The notes under the pieces were generated by a model. It was given only the letters and a program-made list of their open reading frames with translations. It was not told the DNA's origin and did no database searches. From Bacillota bacterium (GTDB lineage Bacteria; Bacillota; Clostridia; UBA1381; UMGS1253), in NCBI GenBank assembly GCA_022706785.1, contig JAKJBW010000005.1, positions 1 to 64,000 of the forward strand: 64,000 bases of DNA. The letters run 5' to 3'. Of the stretch, positions 41,751 through 50,602 are shown piece after piece; positions within the stretch are counted from its first letter, which is position 1; every line of letters begins with the position of its first letter. Position numbers and translations under genes: made by a program.

Positions 41751-43487
41751 ATGAAAAGGCTTATGCTTGGCAACGAAGCTGTGGCGCGCGGCGCGTATGA
41801 GGCGGGCGTGAAGGTGGTATCGTCGTATCCCGGTACGCCGAGTACAGAGATTACAGAGGAGATTGCAAAATTTGGGGAGGTTTATGCCGAATGGGCGCCT
41901 AACGAGAAGGTGGCAATGGAGGTGGCTATAGGCGCATCCATCGCCGGCGCGCGGGCTATGACGTGCATGAAGCATGTGGGGCTCAACGTAGCGGCCGACC
42001 CCCTGTTTACCGTAAGCTACACCGGCGTGAACGGCGGTATGGTGGTCTGCGTGGCGGACGATCCTGGGATGCATTCGTCGCAGAACGAGCAGGATTCGCG
42101 CCATTTTGCAAGGGCGGCTAAGGTTGCGATGCTGGAGCCGTCCGATTCGCAGGAGTGCAGGGATTTTGTCAGCAAAGCTTTTGAAATCAGCGAAGAGTTT
42201 GACACGCCTGTTTTTGTCCGCTTGTCCACGCGCGTTTCGCATTCGCAGAGCCTTGTTGAAATAAGTAAGCGCAATGATGTAGGGGTAAAAACCTATACAA
42301 AGGATCCGGGCAAATATGTTATGATGCCCGCTATGGCAAGGCAGCGCCATGTTGTGGTGGAGCAGCGCATGAAAAGCTTGGAAGAGCTGTCCTGCCGGAT
42401 GGCGCATGAAGAAATCAATGCCGCCGAAATAGGCGTCATTACAAGCGGCATATCTTATCAATATGCCAAGGAAGCGCTTGGGGACAGAGCTTCTTTTTTG
42501 AAGCTTGATATGGTGTATCCGCTTCCGTCACAGGCAATTGCGCAGTTTGCGCAAAAATGCGCCAGGCTTTATGTGATAGAAGAACTCGACCCGATAATCG
42601 AAGAACACTGCAAAGCGATGGGCATTGCGGTGATTGGCAAGGCAGCGCTGTCCGTTTTGGGCGAGTATTCGGCTGATATGGTGGCAAAAGCGGTTTTGGG
42701 AAGCGATGATGCAAAGCTGCTAAAGCCGCAGGAAAGCGTGCCTGTGCGCCCGCCTGTGATGTGCCCCGGCTGTCCGCACCGCGGCATGTATTATGTGCTC
42801 AAAAAGCTTGGCCTCAACGTCAGCGGCGATATCGGCTGCTATACGCTCGGCGCGCTTGCGCCGCTCCAGAGTATGGACGCATGCGTGTGCATGGGCGCAA
42901 GCGTGGGTATGGCGCACGGCATGGAAAAAGCGGTGGGCGATGATTTTCGAAAAAAGACGGTTGCCGTGATAGGCGATTCTACTTTTATCCATTCCGGCAT
43001 TACAGGGCTTATCGATATCGTGTACAATAAAGGTAACAGCACCGTTATCATACTGGATAATTCCATCACAGGCATGACAGGGCATCAGCACAATCCCACC
43101 ACAGGCTTTACGCTTAAAAATGAGCGGGCAAAGCAGGTGGATCTTGTCAAGCTGGCCGAGGCGGTCGGCGTTTCGCCCGACCGTATCAGAATTGCGGACC
43201 CGTTCGACCTTGACGCGTTTGAAAAGGTGGTGCGTGAGGAAACGCAGGCGGACGCGCCCTCCGTCATTATAGCGCAGCGCCCCTGCGCACTGTTGAAGTC
43301 AGTGAAGTATGAGGGCACCTACATCATAAACGATAGCTGCAAAAAATGCCGCTTGTGCCTCAAGCTGGGCTGCCCCGCCATATCGTTGTCGGACGGCAGA
43401 ATTTCTATCAATCAGGCGTTGTGCAACGGCTGCGGCTTGTGCGTCAATGTGTGTAAATTCGGCGCGATTGTAAAGGCGGGTGAATAA
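41751..43487 (+). CDS. iorA: Indolepyruvate:ferredoxin oxidoreductase, alpha subunit
   Basis: A 578-residue thiamine-diphosphate enzyme subunit that oxidatively decarboxylates aryl pyruvates to aryl-acetyl-CoA, reducing ferredoxin. N-terminal MLGNEAVARGAYEAGVKVVS and SYPGTPSTEITEEIA, the ThDP-binding region GDIGCYTLGALAP to AVIGDSTFIHSGITG, and two C-terminal 4Fe-4S ferredoxin motifs (CKKCRLCLKLGCP and CNGCGLCVNVCK) are present. ATG 41751 has GGGGTGAAA upstream. The beta subunit gene starts two bases after its stop. Confidence 0.96.
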   Translation: MKRLMLGNEAVARGAYEAGVKVVSSYPGTPSTEITEEIAKFGEVYAEWAPNEKVAMEVAIGASIAGARAMTCMKHVGLNVAADPLFTVSYTGVNGGMVVCVADDPGMHSSQNEQDSRHFARAAKVAMLEPSDSQECRDFVSKAFEISEEFDTPVFVRLSTRVSHSQSLVEISKRNDVGVKTYTKDPGKYVMMPAMARQRHVVVEQRMKSLEELSCRMAHEEINAAEIGVITSGISYQYAKEALGDRASFLKLDMVYPLPSQAIAQFAQKCARLYVIEELDPIIEEHCKAMGIAVIGKAALSVLGEYSADMVAKAVLGSDDAKLLKPQESVPVRPPVMCPGCPHRGMYYVLKKLGLNVSGDIGCYTLGALAPLQSMDACVCMGASVGMAHGMEKAVGDDFRKKTVAVIGDSTFIHSGITGLIDIVYNKGNSTVIILDNSITGMTGHQHNPTTGFTLKNERAKQVDLVKLAEAVGVSPDRIRIADPFDLDAFEKVVREETQADAPSVIIAQRPCALLKSVKYEGTYIINDSCKKCRLCLKLGCPAISLSDGRISINQALCNGCGLCVNVCKFGAIVKAGE

Positions 43488-43488
43488 T

Positions 43489-44082
43489 ATGGAAAATCAG
43501 ACGACAAATATTATGATTGTTGGCGTTGGCGGCCAGGGAACCCTGCTTGCCAGCCGCATTCTGGGAAACGCGCTGCTCGCCAAAGGGTATGATGTAAAAA
43601 TGTCGGAGGTCCATGGCATGGCCCAGCGCGGCGGAAGCGTCGTTACCTATGTGAGGTATGGGCAAAAGGTGTATTCGCCCATCGTCTCAGAGGGGCAGGC
43701 TGATGTGATACTCGCTTTTGAGGAGCTTGAGGCATACCGTTACCTGCCGCACTTGAAAAAGGGCGGAACACTGATTGTCAATACACAGCAGATTGACCCG
43801 ATGCCTGTGATTACGGGCGCGGCAAAATATCCTGAGGCTATTATCCAAAAGCTGGCGGCTATGGCCCAAAATGTCATTGCTGTGGACGCGCTTTCGCTGG
43901 CGGAGCAGGCGGGAAATTTGAAGGCGGTCAATGTAGTGCTTCTGGGCGTTATGGCAAGGTATATGAACATTGAAGAGCAGGAGTGGCAAAATGCGTTGCG
44001 GGAAACGGTGCCATATAAGTTTTTGGATGTTAATTTAAAGGCATTTGAATTGGGCTTGGGAGCCGATACGGTTTCAAAATAG
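43489..44082 (+). CDS. iorB: Indolepyruvate:ferredoxin oxidoreductase, beta subunit
   Basis: A 197-residue gamma-type domain subunit: NIMIVGVGGQGTLLASRILG, the MSEVHGMAQRGGSVVTYVRYG motif, and EELEAYRYLPHLKKGGTLIV. It completes the IorAB enzyme that handles indole-, phenyl- and hydroxyphenylpyruvate. ATG 43489 has GGCGGGTG about six bases upstream, inside the end of iorA. Confidence 0.96.
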   Translation: MENQTTNIMIVGVGGQGTLLASRILGNALLAKGYDVKMSEVHGMAQRGGSVVTYVRYGQKVYSPIVSEGQADVILAFEELEAYRYLPHLKKGGTLIVNTQQIDPMPVITGAAKYPEAIIQKLAAMAQNVIAVDALSLAEQAGNLKAVNVVLLGVMARYMNIEEQEWQNALRETVPYKFLDVNLKAFELGLGADTVSK

Positions 44083-44148
44083 AATTCGTTTGGAAATGCT
44101 TTGGCATATTATCGGCGGCAGTACAAATAAAAGGGAGTGCTTATATTG

Positions 44149-45180
44149 ATGAAGCGGGCTGTCATATATACTACCGATCTTTATCACCCGCACAATGACC
44201 CGGACGACCATTGGGATTTGGCGTGTCAGTATGCGCTGGCGTATAACAATGACACCGACTTGCGGGGGGTTGTCTGTGATGCGAAGCATTCGCTATACTA
44301 CGGCGATCCGTCAATAGACGCAATCGCGCAGCTTAACTATATCATAGGGGACGGCATACCGTGCGCAATAGGTTGTTCCGATAAAATCGCGACAAAACAG
44401 GATATGGACAGGGTTATTGCGAATAAACAGCCTGCCTCCGTTAGAATGATGCTGAGGATTCTGCAAGAGGCTGATGCTCCTGTTGATATCCACATTTGCG
44501 GCTCGTCCAGAGATGTGGCAATTGCCGCAACGCTTCGCCCTGACCTGTTCGAGAAAAAATGCGGCGGGATTTATCTTAACGCAGGCTCGTATGATGAACA
44601 GAAAAATTTAGAGTGGAACGTGAAACTGGAGCCTTATGCTTATTCGCAGATTTTTAAGTTGCCTTGCAATATATATTGGCTTCCATGCTTTAAAACCGCG
44701 CCTGATTTCGGAAGCGATCCTGATTTGTGGTTTTCTGAAGCGGACCGCGCGTCATATTTTTGTATGCCGCAAAAGGAGGTGCTGCCATATCTCTCACAAA
44801 ATGTACAAAAATACTTTCTTTATATGTTTGATAAGGTTATGGATACGACATGGCTGGATTATTTGCAAAGGGCCGTGAATCAAAGCAGCCTTGAATATTT
44901 TTCAGATCAAAGCCGTCGTATGTGGTGTAGCGCGGGCTTTGTTCATTCGGCGGGTAAAACCGTAACGAAGGACGGAAGCCTTGTGGATATAAACGATAAA
45001 ACCAGGCAGCCCGTTTTTGAATTCGAACCGGTTAGCGTGACGTGTGGCGAGGACGGAAAGGTTTACGCCTGGAACAGGGCGGAACGGTCAAATATTTATA
45101 TGTTTAAAAAATTAGACAGTGAAAATTATTGTCATGCGATGACGGGTGCTATAAGAAACATGCTGTCTGTTTTGCCGTAG
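44149..45180 (+). CDS. Nucleoside-hydrolase-like protein
   Basis: A 343-residue protein resembling the inosine-uridine nucleoside hydrolase fold. The N-terminal calcium-site-like motif reads TTDLYHPHNDPDDHWDLACQ, longer than the usual DTDPGxDD, and DIHICGSSRDVAIAATLRPD matches the second strand-loop of the fold. The C-terminal half is less familiar. AAGGGAG stands 11 bases before ATG 44149 (TTG 44146 is possible). It lies between iorB and a second paaK, 66 bases after iorB, though its link to aromatic metabolism is unclear. Confidence 0.6.
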   Translation: MKRAVIYTTDLYHPHNDPDDHWDLACQYALAYNNDTDLRGVVCDAKHSLYYGDPSIDAIAQLNYIIGDGIPCAIGCSDKIATKQDMDRVIANKQPASVRMMLRILQEADAPVDIHICGSSRDVAIAATLRPDLFEKKCGGIYLNAGSYDEQKNLEWNVKLEPYAYSQIFKLPCNIYWLPCFKTAPDFGSDPDLWFSEADRASYFCMPQKEVLPYLSQNVQKYFLYMFDKVMDTTWLDYLQRAVNQSSLEYFSDQSRRMWCSAGFVHSAGKTVTKDGSLVDINDKTRQPVFEFEPVSVTCGEDGKVYAWNRAERSNIYMFKKLDSENYCHAMTGAIRNMLSVLP

Positions 45181-45272
45181 GACAAATTATTTTTCACAGG
45201 CTTTTTGAAAATACAGCAGAAAAGCGGAATAGTCCGCTTAACAAATGATTTAGGAGAAGAGGTGCGACGGTT

Positions 45273-46580
45273 ATGAAACATTTTTGGGATGAAACACTCG
45301 AATGCATGGACCGCGCCAGGCGGCGCGAGCTTCAAAATGAGCGGCTTTTAAAGCTGGTGGACCGCGTGTATAAGCGCGTGCCCTATTACCGCGCTAAGAT
45401 GGGGGAGACGGGGCTGCTTCCTTCAGATATCAAGTCACTTGATGATCTGCAAAAGCTTCCTTTTCTGACCAAGATAGACTTGCGCGATACCTATCCGTTT
45501 TCCATGTTTGCGGTGCCTATGGACGAAATCGTTCGTATTCACGCTTCAAGCGGAACCACAGGAAAGCCAACGGTTGTGGGCTATACAGCAGCTGATATAG
45601 CCTTGTGGAGCGAGGTGATGGCAAGGACTTTGTCGTCGGCAGGCGTGACAAAAAAGTCTTTTATGCAGGTGTCCTACGGCTACGGCCTGTTTACGGGGGG
45701 GCTTGGTGCGCACTATGGCGCGGAGAGGGTCGGAGCCTCGGTTATCCCTACGTCGGTTGGTAATACGCAACGTCAGATCCAGCTCATGCATGATTTTGGG
45801 AGCACGCATATCGCGTGCACGCCGTCGTATGCCCTTTTCATTGCAGAGATGATCGAAGAAATGGGCTTTAACCTTGGTGAGTTCAAGCTGCAGGCAGGTA
45901 CCTTCGGCGCAGAGCCCTGGACAGAGAACATGAGAAAAGAAATCGAGTCGCGTTTGCGCATTAAGGCATACGATATCTATGGCCTCAGCGAGATCATAGG
46001 CCCCGGCGTTTCGTTTGAATGCGAGCACCAAAAAGGCCTGCACATCAATGAGGATTATTTCTATCCCGAAATCATTGACCCCGACACAGGCAAGGTGCTG
46101 CCGGAGGGCAGCATGGGCGAGCTTGTGTTTACAACGCTCACAAAGGAAGGCATGCCGCTGATCCGATACCGCACTAAGGATATCACGTCATTGACGTATG
46201 GAACATGCGCCTGCGGAAGAACGCTTGTGCGCATGAACAAGCCGCAAGGCAGAAGCGATGATATGCTCATTATCCGCGGCGTCAACGTATTTCCGTCGCA
46301 GGTGGAGGAAGTACTGCTCAAAACAGGAGGCATTTCTCCGCATTATCTGATTGTTGTGGATCGCGTGAACAATCTGGATACTATGGAAGTCAAGGTTGAG
46401 TTGACCGATGCCATGTTTTCCGACTCAGTTAAGGGCATAGAGGCCCTGGAGCGCCGCATTGCTTCCAGCCTGGACAGTGTGCTTGGCATTGCGGCAAAGG
46501 TGACGCTGGTAGAGCCTAAGAGCATTACCCGCAGCGAGGGCAAGGCTGTGCGCGTCATTGACAACAGAAAGCTGCTGTAG
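45273..46580 (+). CDS. paaK: Phenylacetate-CoA ligase family protein (second copy)
   Basis: A 435-residue paralogue of the ligase at 40.4 kb. It has [52 protein letters not shown] and [20 protein letters not shown]. The two copies share layout but differ throughout, so they probably have different acyl substrates or directions. GGAGAAGAGGTG precedes ATG. Confidence 0.92.
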   Translation: MKHFWDETLECMDRARRRELQNERLLKLVDRVYKRVPYYRAKMGETGLLPSDIKSLDDLQKLPFLTKIDLRDTYPFSMFAVPMDEIVRIHASSGTTGKPTVVGYTAADIALWSEVMARTLSSAGVTKKSFMQVSYGYGLFTGGLGAHYGAERVGASVIPTSVGNTQRQIQLMHDFGSTHIACTPSYALFIAEMIEEMGFNLGEFKLQAGTFGAEPWTENMRKEIESRLRIKAYDIYGLSEIIGPGVSFECEHQKGLHINEDYFYPEIIDPDTGKVLPEGSMGELVFTTLTKEGMPLIRYRTKDITSLTYGTCACGRTLVRMNKPQGRSDDMLIIRGVNVFPSQVEEVLLKTGGISPHYLIVVDRVNNLDTMEVKVELTDAMFSDSVKGIEALERRIASSLDSVLGIAAKVTLVEPKSITRSEGKAVRVIDNRKLL

Positions 46581-46669
46581 TTTTTTAACTGAATTATATG
46601 GGAACCACTATCACATTGCCTATTAGGAGGCAAGCCTTCTAAAATATAGACAGAAAGAGGGACGTAAAA

Positions 46670-47161
46670 ATGAGCAAAATGATGAATTGTAAAGCATGTA
46701 ACGCCCGGAACGCAAAACCGCCCAAGGCCTGCCCGCAGTGCGGCGCAAAGCACAAAAAGCCAATTTATGTGAGATGGTTGTTGCGGACGCTGACCGTTAT
46801 TGTTGTGATTAGTATCTCACTGGCAAACGTCGGTTGTTCGACAAATGCTCCGGCAAACGGCACTACACCGGGTGCGAGCAGCGCAGCGCCGGAATCCGTT
46901 AAGCAGCCAAAGGAAGAAAAAAGGTTAACACTCGAAAAATACAATAAAACCCAAAACGGCATGACCTACAAAGAGGTCATTGATATCATAGGCTTTGAGA
47001 TCAGCCCCGAAACCGAAGTGGGAGAAAAGGGTTCCCAGTTCTATACTGTTTCGTATAGATATATGGGAGGCGAGCAGGTAAAGGGAAGTCTTGGGGCAAA
47101 TGCAAGCTTTATGTTCCAAGGCGGCAAGCTTAGCATGAAGGCACAAGTGGGTTTAGACTAA
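46670..47161 (+). CDS. Zinc-ribbon membrane protein with DUF3862 domain
   Basis: A 163-residue protein. An N-terminal zinc ribbon (Cys 7, 10, 21, 24 in CKACNARNAKPPKACPQC) is followed by a membrane helix (VRWLLRTLTVIVVISISLAN), a Ser/Pro-rich linker, and a BamE/SmpA-like DUF3862 domain (LTLEKYNKTQNGMTYKEVID; GANASFMFQGGKLSMKAQVG). The domain would face outside. GAGGG precedes ATG. Function unknown. Confidence 0.85.
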   Translation: MSKMMNCKACNARNAKPPKACPQCGAKHKKPIYVRWLLRTLTVIVVISISLANVGCSTNAPANGTTPGASSAAPESVKQPKEEKRLTLEKYNKTQNGMTYKEVIDIIGFEISPETEVGEKGSQFYTVSYRYMGGEQVKGSLGANASFMFQGGKLSMKAQVGLD

Positions 47162-47224
47162 TCCATTGTCCCTACGCTCATTATTGAGGTGGGGATAATA
47201 TTCCTCAACAGGCAGTTGATGCTT

Positions 47225-47356
47225 ATGAAAAATCGCGCAGATGGACGGTATTGTAAACAGGTGTTCATCGGGTATTCCACGGACGGCAGGCCACGGTATA
47301 AAGGCTTCTATGGCTACAATGCGAAAGAGGTGGAGCAGGATGGGAAGAAGGTTTGA
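47225..47356 (+). pseudogene. Integrase Arm-type DNA-binding domain remnant
   Basis: A 43-codon frame encodes KNRADGRYCKQVFIGYSTDG and RPRYKGFYGYNAKEVEQ, which is the N-terminal Arm (AP2-like) DNA-binding domain of phage/conjugative-element tyrosine integrases. The frame stops after the first strand-strand-strand-helix unit; no core or catalytic domain follows because the SGNH hydrolase gene begins three bases later. It is a truncated relic of a second mobile element, unrelated in position to the tRNA-Pro element. Confidence 0.75.
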
Positions 47357-47358
47357 GA

Positions 47359-48432
47359 ATGGACATTTATAATCACAGAAGCGGTCTGCACCGGCTGAAA
47401 GAGGCTGCCATGTCCGCAGACAGCTTGCGTATTGGCTATATCGGCGGTTCTATCACGCAGGAAGCGCCTAAAACGAACTGGCCGGAGTATGTGTCTGCGT
47501 GGCTGAAAGCCAGGTATCCGCAAAAGTGGATCTATGCGGAAAACGTTGGTATTGGCGCCACGGGCAGCAACTTTGCCTCACTTCGGTTTGACAGTGAAAT
47601 GGCGCAGCGGGGTTGTGACATCATCTTTGTAGAGTTTGCGGTAAACGATTCTGTCAAGAGCTCTGAGTTTCGCATGAGGACCCGCGAAGGATTGGTCCGC
47701 AAGATTTTGGCAAAAACCGATGCGGATATTGTATTTGTCTACACCTCTATGGATAATATGTATGATGACATGCGCGACGGGCGACTGCCGCAGTCTATTG
47801 CCGATTTTGAGGCAATTGCCGAGCATTACGGCATCGGAAGCGTGTGGATGGGTAAAAAGGCATTTGATATGGTGGGACAGGGATTGCTCAGACTGGAGGA
47901 ATGGCTTCCGGACGCGCTGCATCCGCAGTGGGCGGGCAGTCGGATTTATGCTCAGGCGGTTATCGAATTTTTGTCTGACGAGCTGGACGGCACGGCACAG
48001 GGAGAGAAGATAAAGCGCGACACACCGGCGCTTAACGCATTCAACTGGGAAAACGGACGGCTTATCCCGTTTGAACAGATACAGACGCAAGGGCCGTGGA
48101 TTATCAAGAGCGTTTACGAGCGTGATTTGGGCCATGTGTTGTTTACTTCATCTTTCGAGGCAAAGGCGTCGTTTCATTGCAGATGCCGTGCGCTGGCAGT
48201 TTGTATGTTGTATGGTAACATCTGCGCAGGGCTTCGCTACCGCCTAAACGGAGGCGAGTGGCAGGTTATGAAACAAGATATCCTGCCTTGGATGGGCTTG
48301 TGCAATTATTTGTATCACGATATGCTCATTGATTCAGACGAGGAAGCGGATTATTTTGTGGAGCTTGAGCCGGAAAAGATCCCCGGGTCTACGGGGCTTA
48401 ATGTTTCTATTGTGCACATTGGTATTGTGTAA
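47359..48432 (+). CDS. SGNH/GDSL hydrolase family protein
   Basis: A 357-residue protein. Residues about 20-200 form an SGNH esterase fold: RIGYIGGSITQEAPKTNWPE supplies the nucleophile serine, ENVGIGATGSN the glycine block, EFAVNDS the asparagine block, and LPDALHPQWAGSRIYAQ the catalytic Asp and His. The C-terminal third is beta-rich and may bind carbohydrate. There is no signal peptide. AAGAAGG lies seven bases before ATG 47359. Likely a deacetylase or esterase of a sugar; substrate unknown. Confidence 0.85.
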   Translation: MDIYNHRSGLHRLKEAAMSADSLRIGYIGGSITQEAPKTNWPEYVSAWLKARYPQKWIYAENVGIGATGSNFASLRFDSEMAQRGCDIIFVEFAVNDSVKSSEFRMRTREGLVRKILAKTDADIVFVYTSMDNMYDDMRDGRLPQSIADFEAIAEHYGIGSVWMGKKAFDMVGQGLLRLEEWLPDALHPQWAGSRIYAQAVIEFLSDELDGTAQGEKIKRDTPALNAFNWENGRLIPFEQIQTQGPWIIKSVYERDLGHVLFTSSFEAKASFHCRCRALAVCMLYGNICAGLRYRLNGGEWQVMKQDILPWMGLCNYLYHDMLIDSDEEADYFVELEPEKIPGSTGLNVSIVHIGIV

Positions 48433-48501
48433 TCAAAACAGGGTATATCTAGTTATGTCGTCAGTAAAATAACTAAAAAAACAATAAGGAGGCAGGAGAA
48501 T

Positions 48502-48933
48502 ATGTATGTAAAGCAGATTTCTGTGTTTGTGGAAAATAAAAAGGGCAGACTGGCTGAAATTACTAAGCTGCTGGCTGAAAATGATATTGATATCAGCGCG
48601 CTGTCCATTGCGGATACCACTGATTTTGGTATTCTCAGGCTCATTGTAAACAAGCCGGAAGAGGCGCAGAAGGCGCTGAAGGAAAACGGCTTTGCCGTTA
48701 AGGAAACCAAAGTCATTGCCATCGGCGTTGAAGATAAGCCGGGCGGACTTGCCGTTGCGTTAAAGGCGCTGGATGATGCGCAGATCGGGATAGAGTATAT
48801 GTATGCGTTTGTCGGTAAAAACGATAATGAAGCGCTTGTAATTCTGCGTGTGGAGGAGCAGCAAAAGGCTGTGGAAGTGCTTGGCGGATGCGGTGTGCGT
48901 GTCCTTTCAAGCGATCAGGTGTATAGTTTGTAA
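48502..48933 (+). CDS. Tandem ACT domain protein
   Basis: A 143-residue protein of two ACT domains (YVKQISVFVENKKGRLAEIT; VIAIGVEDKPGGLAVALKAL), with no catalytic domain. ACT domains bind amino acids, and stand-alone tandem ACT genes are frequent beside paaK and iorAB, which suggests sensing of aromatic or branched amino acids. AAGGAGG precedes ATG. Confidence 0.92.
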   Translation: MYVKQISVFVENKKGRLAEITKLLAENDIDISALSIADTTDFGILRLIVNKPEEAQKALKENGFAVKETKVIAIGVEDKPGGLAVALKALDDAQIGIEYMYAFVGKNDNEALVILRVEEQQKAVEVLGGCGVRVLSSDQVYSL

Positions 48934-49008
48934 GGCTATGTAATGGCAAAGGGCTTTATAGAAGAATTTTGAGATTGGAAAGCGCTTTAGATAGGCTGGG
49001 ATAGGGTA

Positions 49009-50286
49009 ATGGATTTCAACGAATATTTGGCGGATAAATTCGGCATTTCGCAAAGCGTGATGCGCCTGACGGAGGAGGCAGAGAAATCTGCCTCTTTGCA
49101 GTTTGAGCAAATTGACCGGAATGCCGGGTACACCCAGGCAAAGGTGCTGGCCGCTTTTGCGGATAACCGCATTGGCGAGGCGCACTTTGCTGTCACATCG
49201 GGGTATGGCTATAATGACTTGGGAAGGGATGCGCTGGATGCCGTGTATGCGCAGGTTTTTGGCTGCGAGAGCGCTTTGGTGAGGCCGCATATGATTTCGG
49301 GCACCCACGCGATTTCCACGGCGCTGTTTGCCGTGCTGCGCCCGGGCGATACGATGGTTGCCGCCACAGGCAAGCCATACGATACGCTTGAACAGGTGAT
49401 TGGCATTGGCGGTGCGCAAGGGAGCGGATCGCTGGCCGACTTCGGCGTGGCATACCGTCAGGTCGATTTGGGCACAGACGGCGGTATGAATTATGATGCT
49501 TTGGGAACAGCGATAGATGCCACCACAAAGGCTGTCCTGATCCAGCGTTCAAAAGGGTATGACTGGCGGCACACGCCTAGCGTAGCGCAATTGAATCATG
49601 CTGTACGGTTTGTGAAAAGCATAAAACAAGATATTGTCTGTATTGTGGACAACTGTTATGGCGAGTTTGTGGAGGAAAATGAGCCGGAGGCGGATCTGCT
49701 TGTGGGGTCGCTTATCAAAAACCCGGGCGGGGGCCTTTCGCAGACGGGCGGCTATATTGCAGGAAAGAGCGGGTATGTGGAGCTTGCGGCAAACAGGCTG
49801 ACCACAGTGGGCATCGGCAAAGAGGCAGGCGCGTCGCTGGGACAGAACAAAAGCATGTTTCAAGGCTTTTTCATGGCGCCGCACACGGTTGCGCAGGCGC
49901 TTAAGGCGGCATGCCTCTGCGGCGAGCTGTTTTCAAAGCTGGGATTTGATGTCTATCCGGCGCCCGGTGAGGCGCGCGGCGATATCATACAGGCGATCAG
50001 GTTCGGCAAAAAAGAGCTTATCATCGCTTTTTGCCAGGGCATACAAAAGGGCGCGCCGGTGGATTCGTTTGCCACGCCTGAGCCTTGGGATATGCCGGGG
50101 TATGCCGATCCGGTGATTATGGCGGCGGGGGCGTTCGTGCAGGGGGCATCTATTGAATTAAGCGCAGACGCGCCTATCCGTGAGCCGTATATCGCGTATA
50201 TGCAGGGCGGTCTGACTTATGAGTCAGCTAAGCTGGGCATTATGACGGCGGCGCAGAAGGTTTTGGAAAAGATGAATGGGATGTGA
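49009..50286 (+). CDS. Methionine gamma-lyase family PLP protein (YnbB, aluminium resistance type)
   Basis: A 425-residue PLP enzyme of PF06838. It has VTSGYGYNDLGRDALDAVYA, RPHMISGTHAISTALFAVLR, IVDNCYGEFVEENEPEADL, and the PLP lysine in GSLIKNPGGGLSQTGGY. The family is annotated as methionine gamma-lyase or aluminium resistance; the true reaction is unproven. GATAGGG lies close to ATG. It follows the ACT gene. Confidence 0.92.
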   Translation: MDFNEYLADKFGISQSVMRLTEEAEKSASLQFEQIDRNAGYTQAKVLAAFADNRIGEAHFAVTSGYGYNDLGRDALDAVYAQVFGCESALVRPHMISGTHAISTALFAVLRPGDTMVAATGKPYDTLEQVIGIGGAQGSGSLADFGVAYRQVDLGTDGGMNYDALGTAIDATTKAVLIQRSKGYDWRHTPSVAQLNHAVRFVKSIKQDIVCIVDNCYGEFVEENEPEADLLVGSLIKNPGGGLSQTGGYIAGKSGYVELAANRLTTVGIGKEAGASLGQNKSMFQGFFMAPHTVAQALKAACLCGELFSKLGFDVYPAPGEARGDIIQAIRFGKKELIIAFCQGIQKGAPVDSFATPEPWDMPGYADPVIMAAGAFVQGASIELSADAPIREPYIAYMQGGLTYESAKLGIMTAAQKVLEKMNGM

Positions 50287-50300
50287 GCGGGGAAACTTTT

Positions 50301-50480
50301 GGATGCATAAAACTTTTTGCGGAGCAAAAAGCAAAGTTTTACTCGATTTTTTTCGAAAATCGCAGGATTCAAAAGGGCAGAGCCCTTTTGTCGTCGTCCA
50401 CAGACGGCGAAATCTTAATCGCTTGGGAGCTTTTTTCTTTGCTTCTTTCTTTTTGCGATAGAAAAAGAAAGAAGGTTTTA
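50301..50480. repeat. Cluster of four inverted repeats
   Basis: In 180 bases lie AAAACTTT/AAAGTTTT (50309-50340), CGATTTT/AAAATCG (50344-50362), AAAAGGGC-AGA-GCCCTTTT (50372-50390) and CTTCTTTCTTTTT/AAAAAGAAAGAAG (50442-50474). Such consecutive hairpins look like a dispersed intergenic repeat element. No gene is seen. Confidence 0.7.
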
Positions 50481-50519
50481 TCTTTCATATGTCGGCCGCA
50501 TAGTGCGGAAACGTTGTTG

Positions 50520-50549
50520 TTGACAGGGTTTGGGCGGATATGGTAAACT
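50520..50549 (+). promoter_or_regulatory. Promoter of the acyl-CoA synthetase gene
   Basis: TTGACA (50520-50525), 18-base spacer, TAAACT (50544-50549). Confidence 0.7.
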
Positions 50550-50602
50550 ATTGAATAATTTATTGTAATATATTTTATTCTTTAAGCTAAGGAGAAATTT
50601 TC

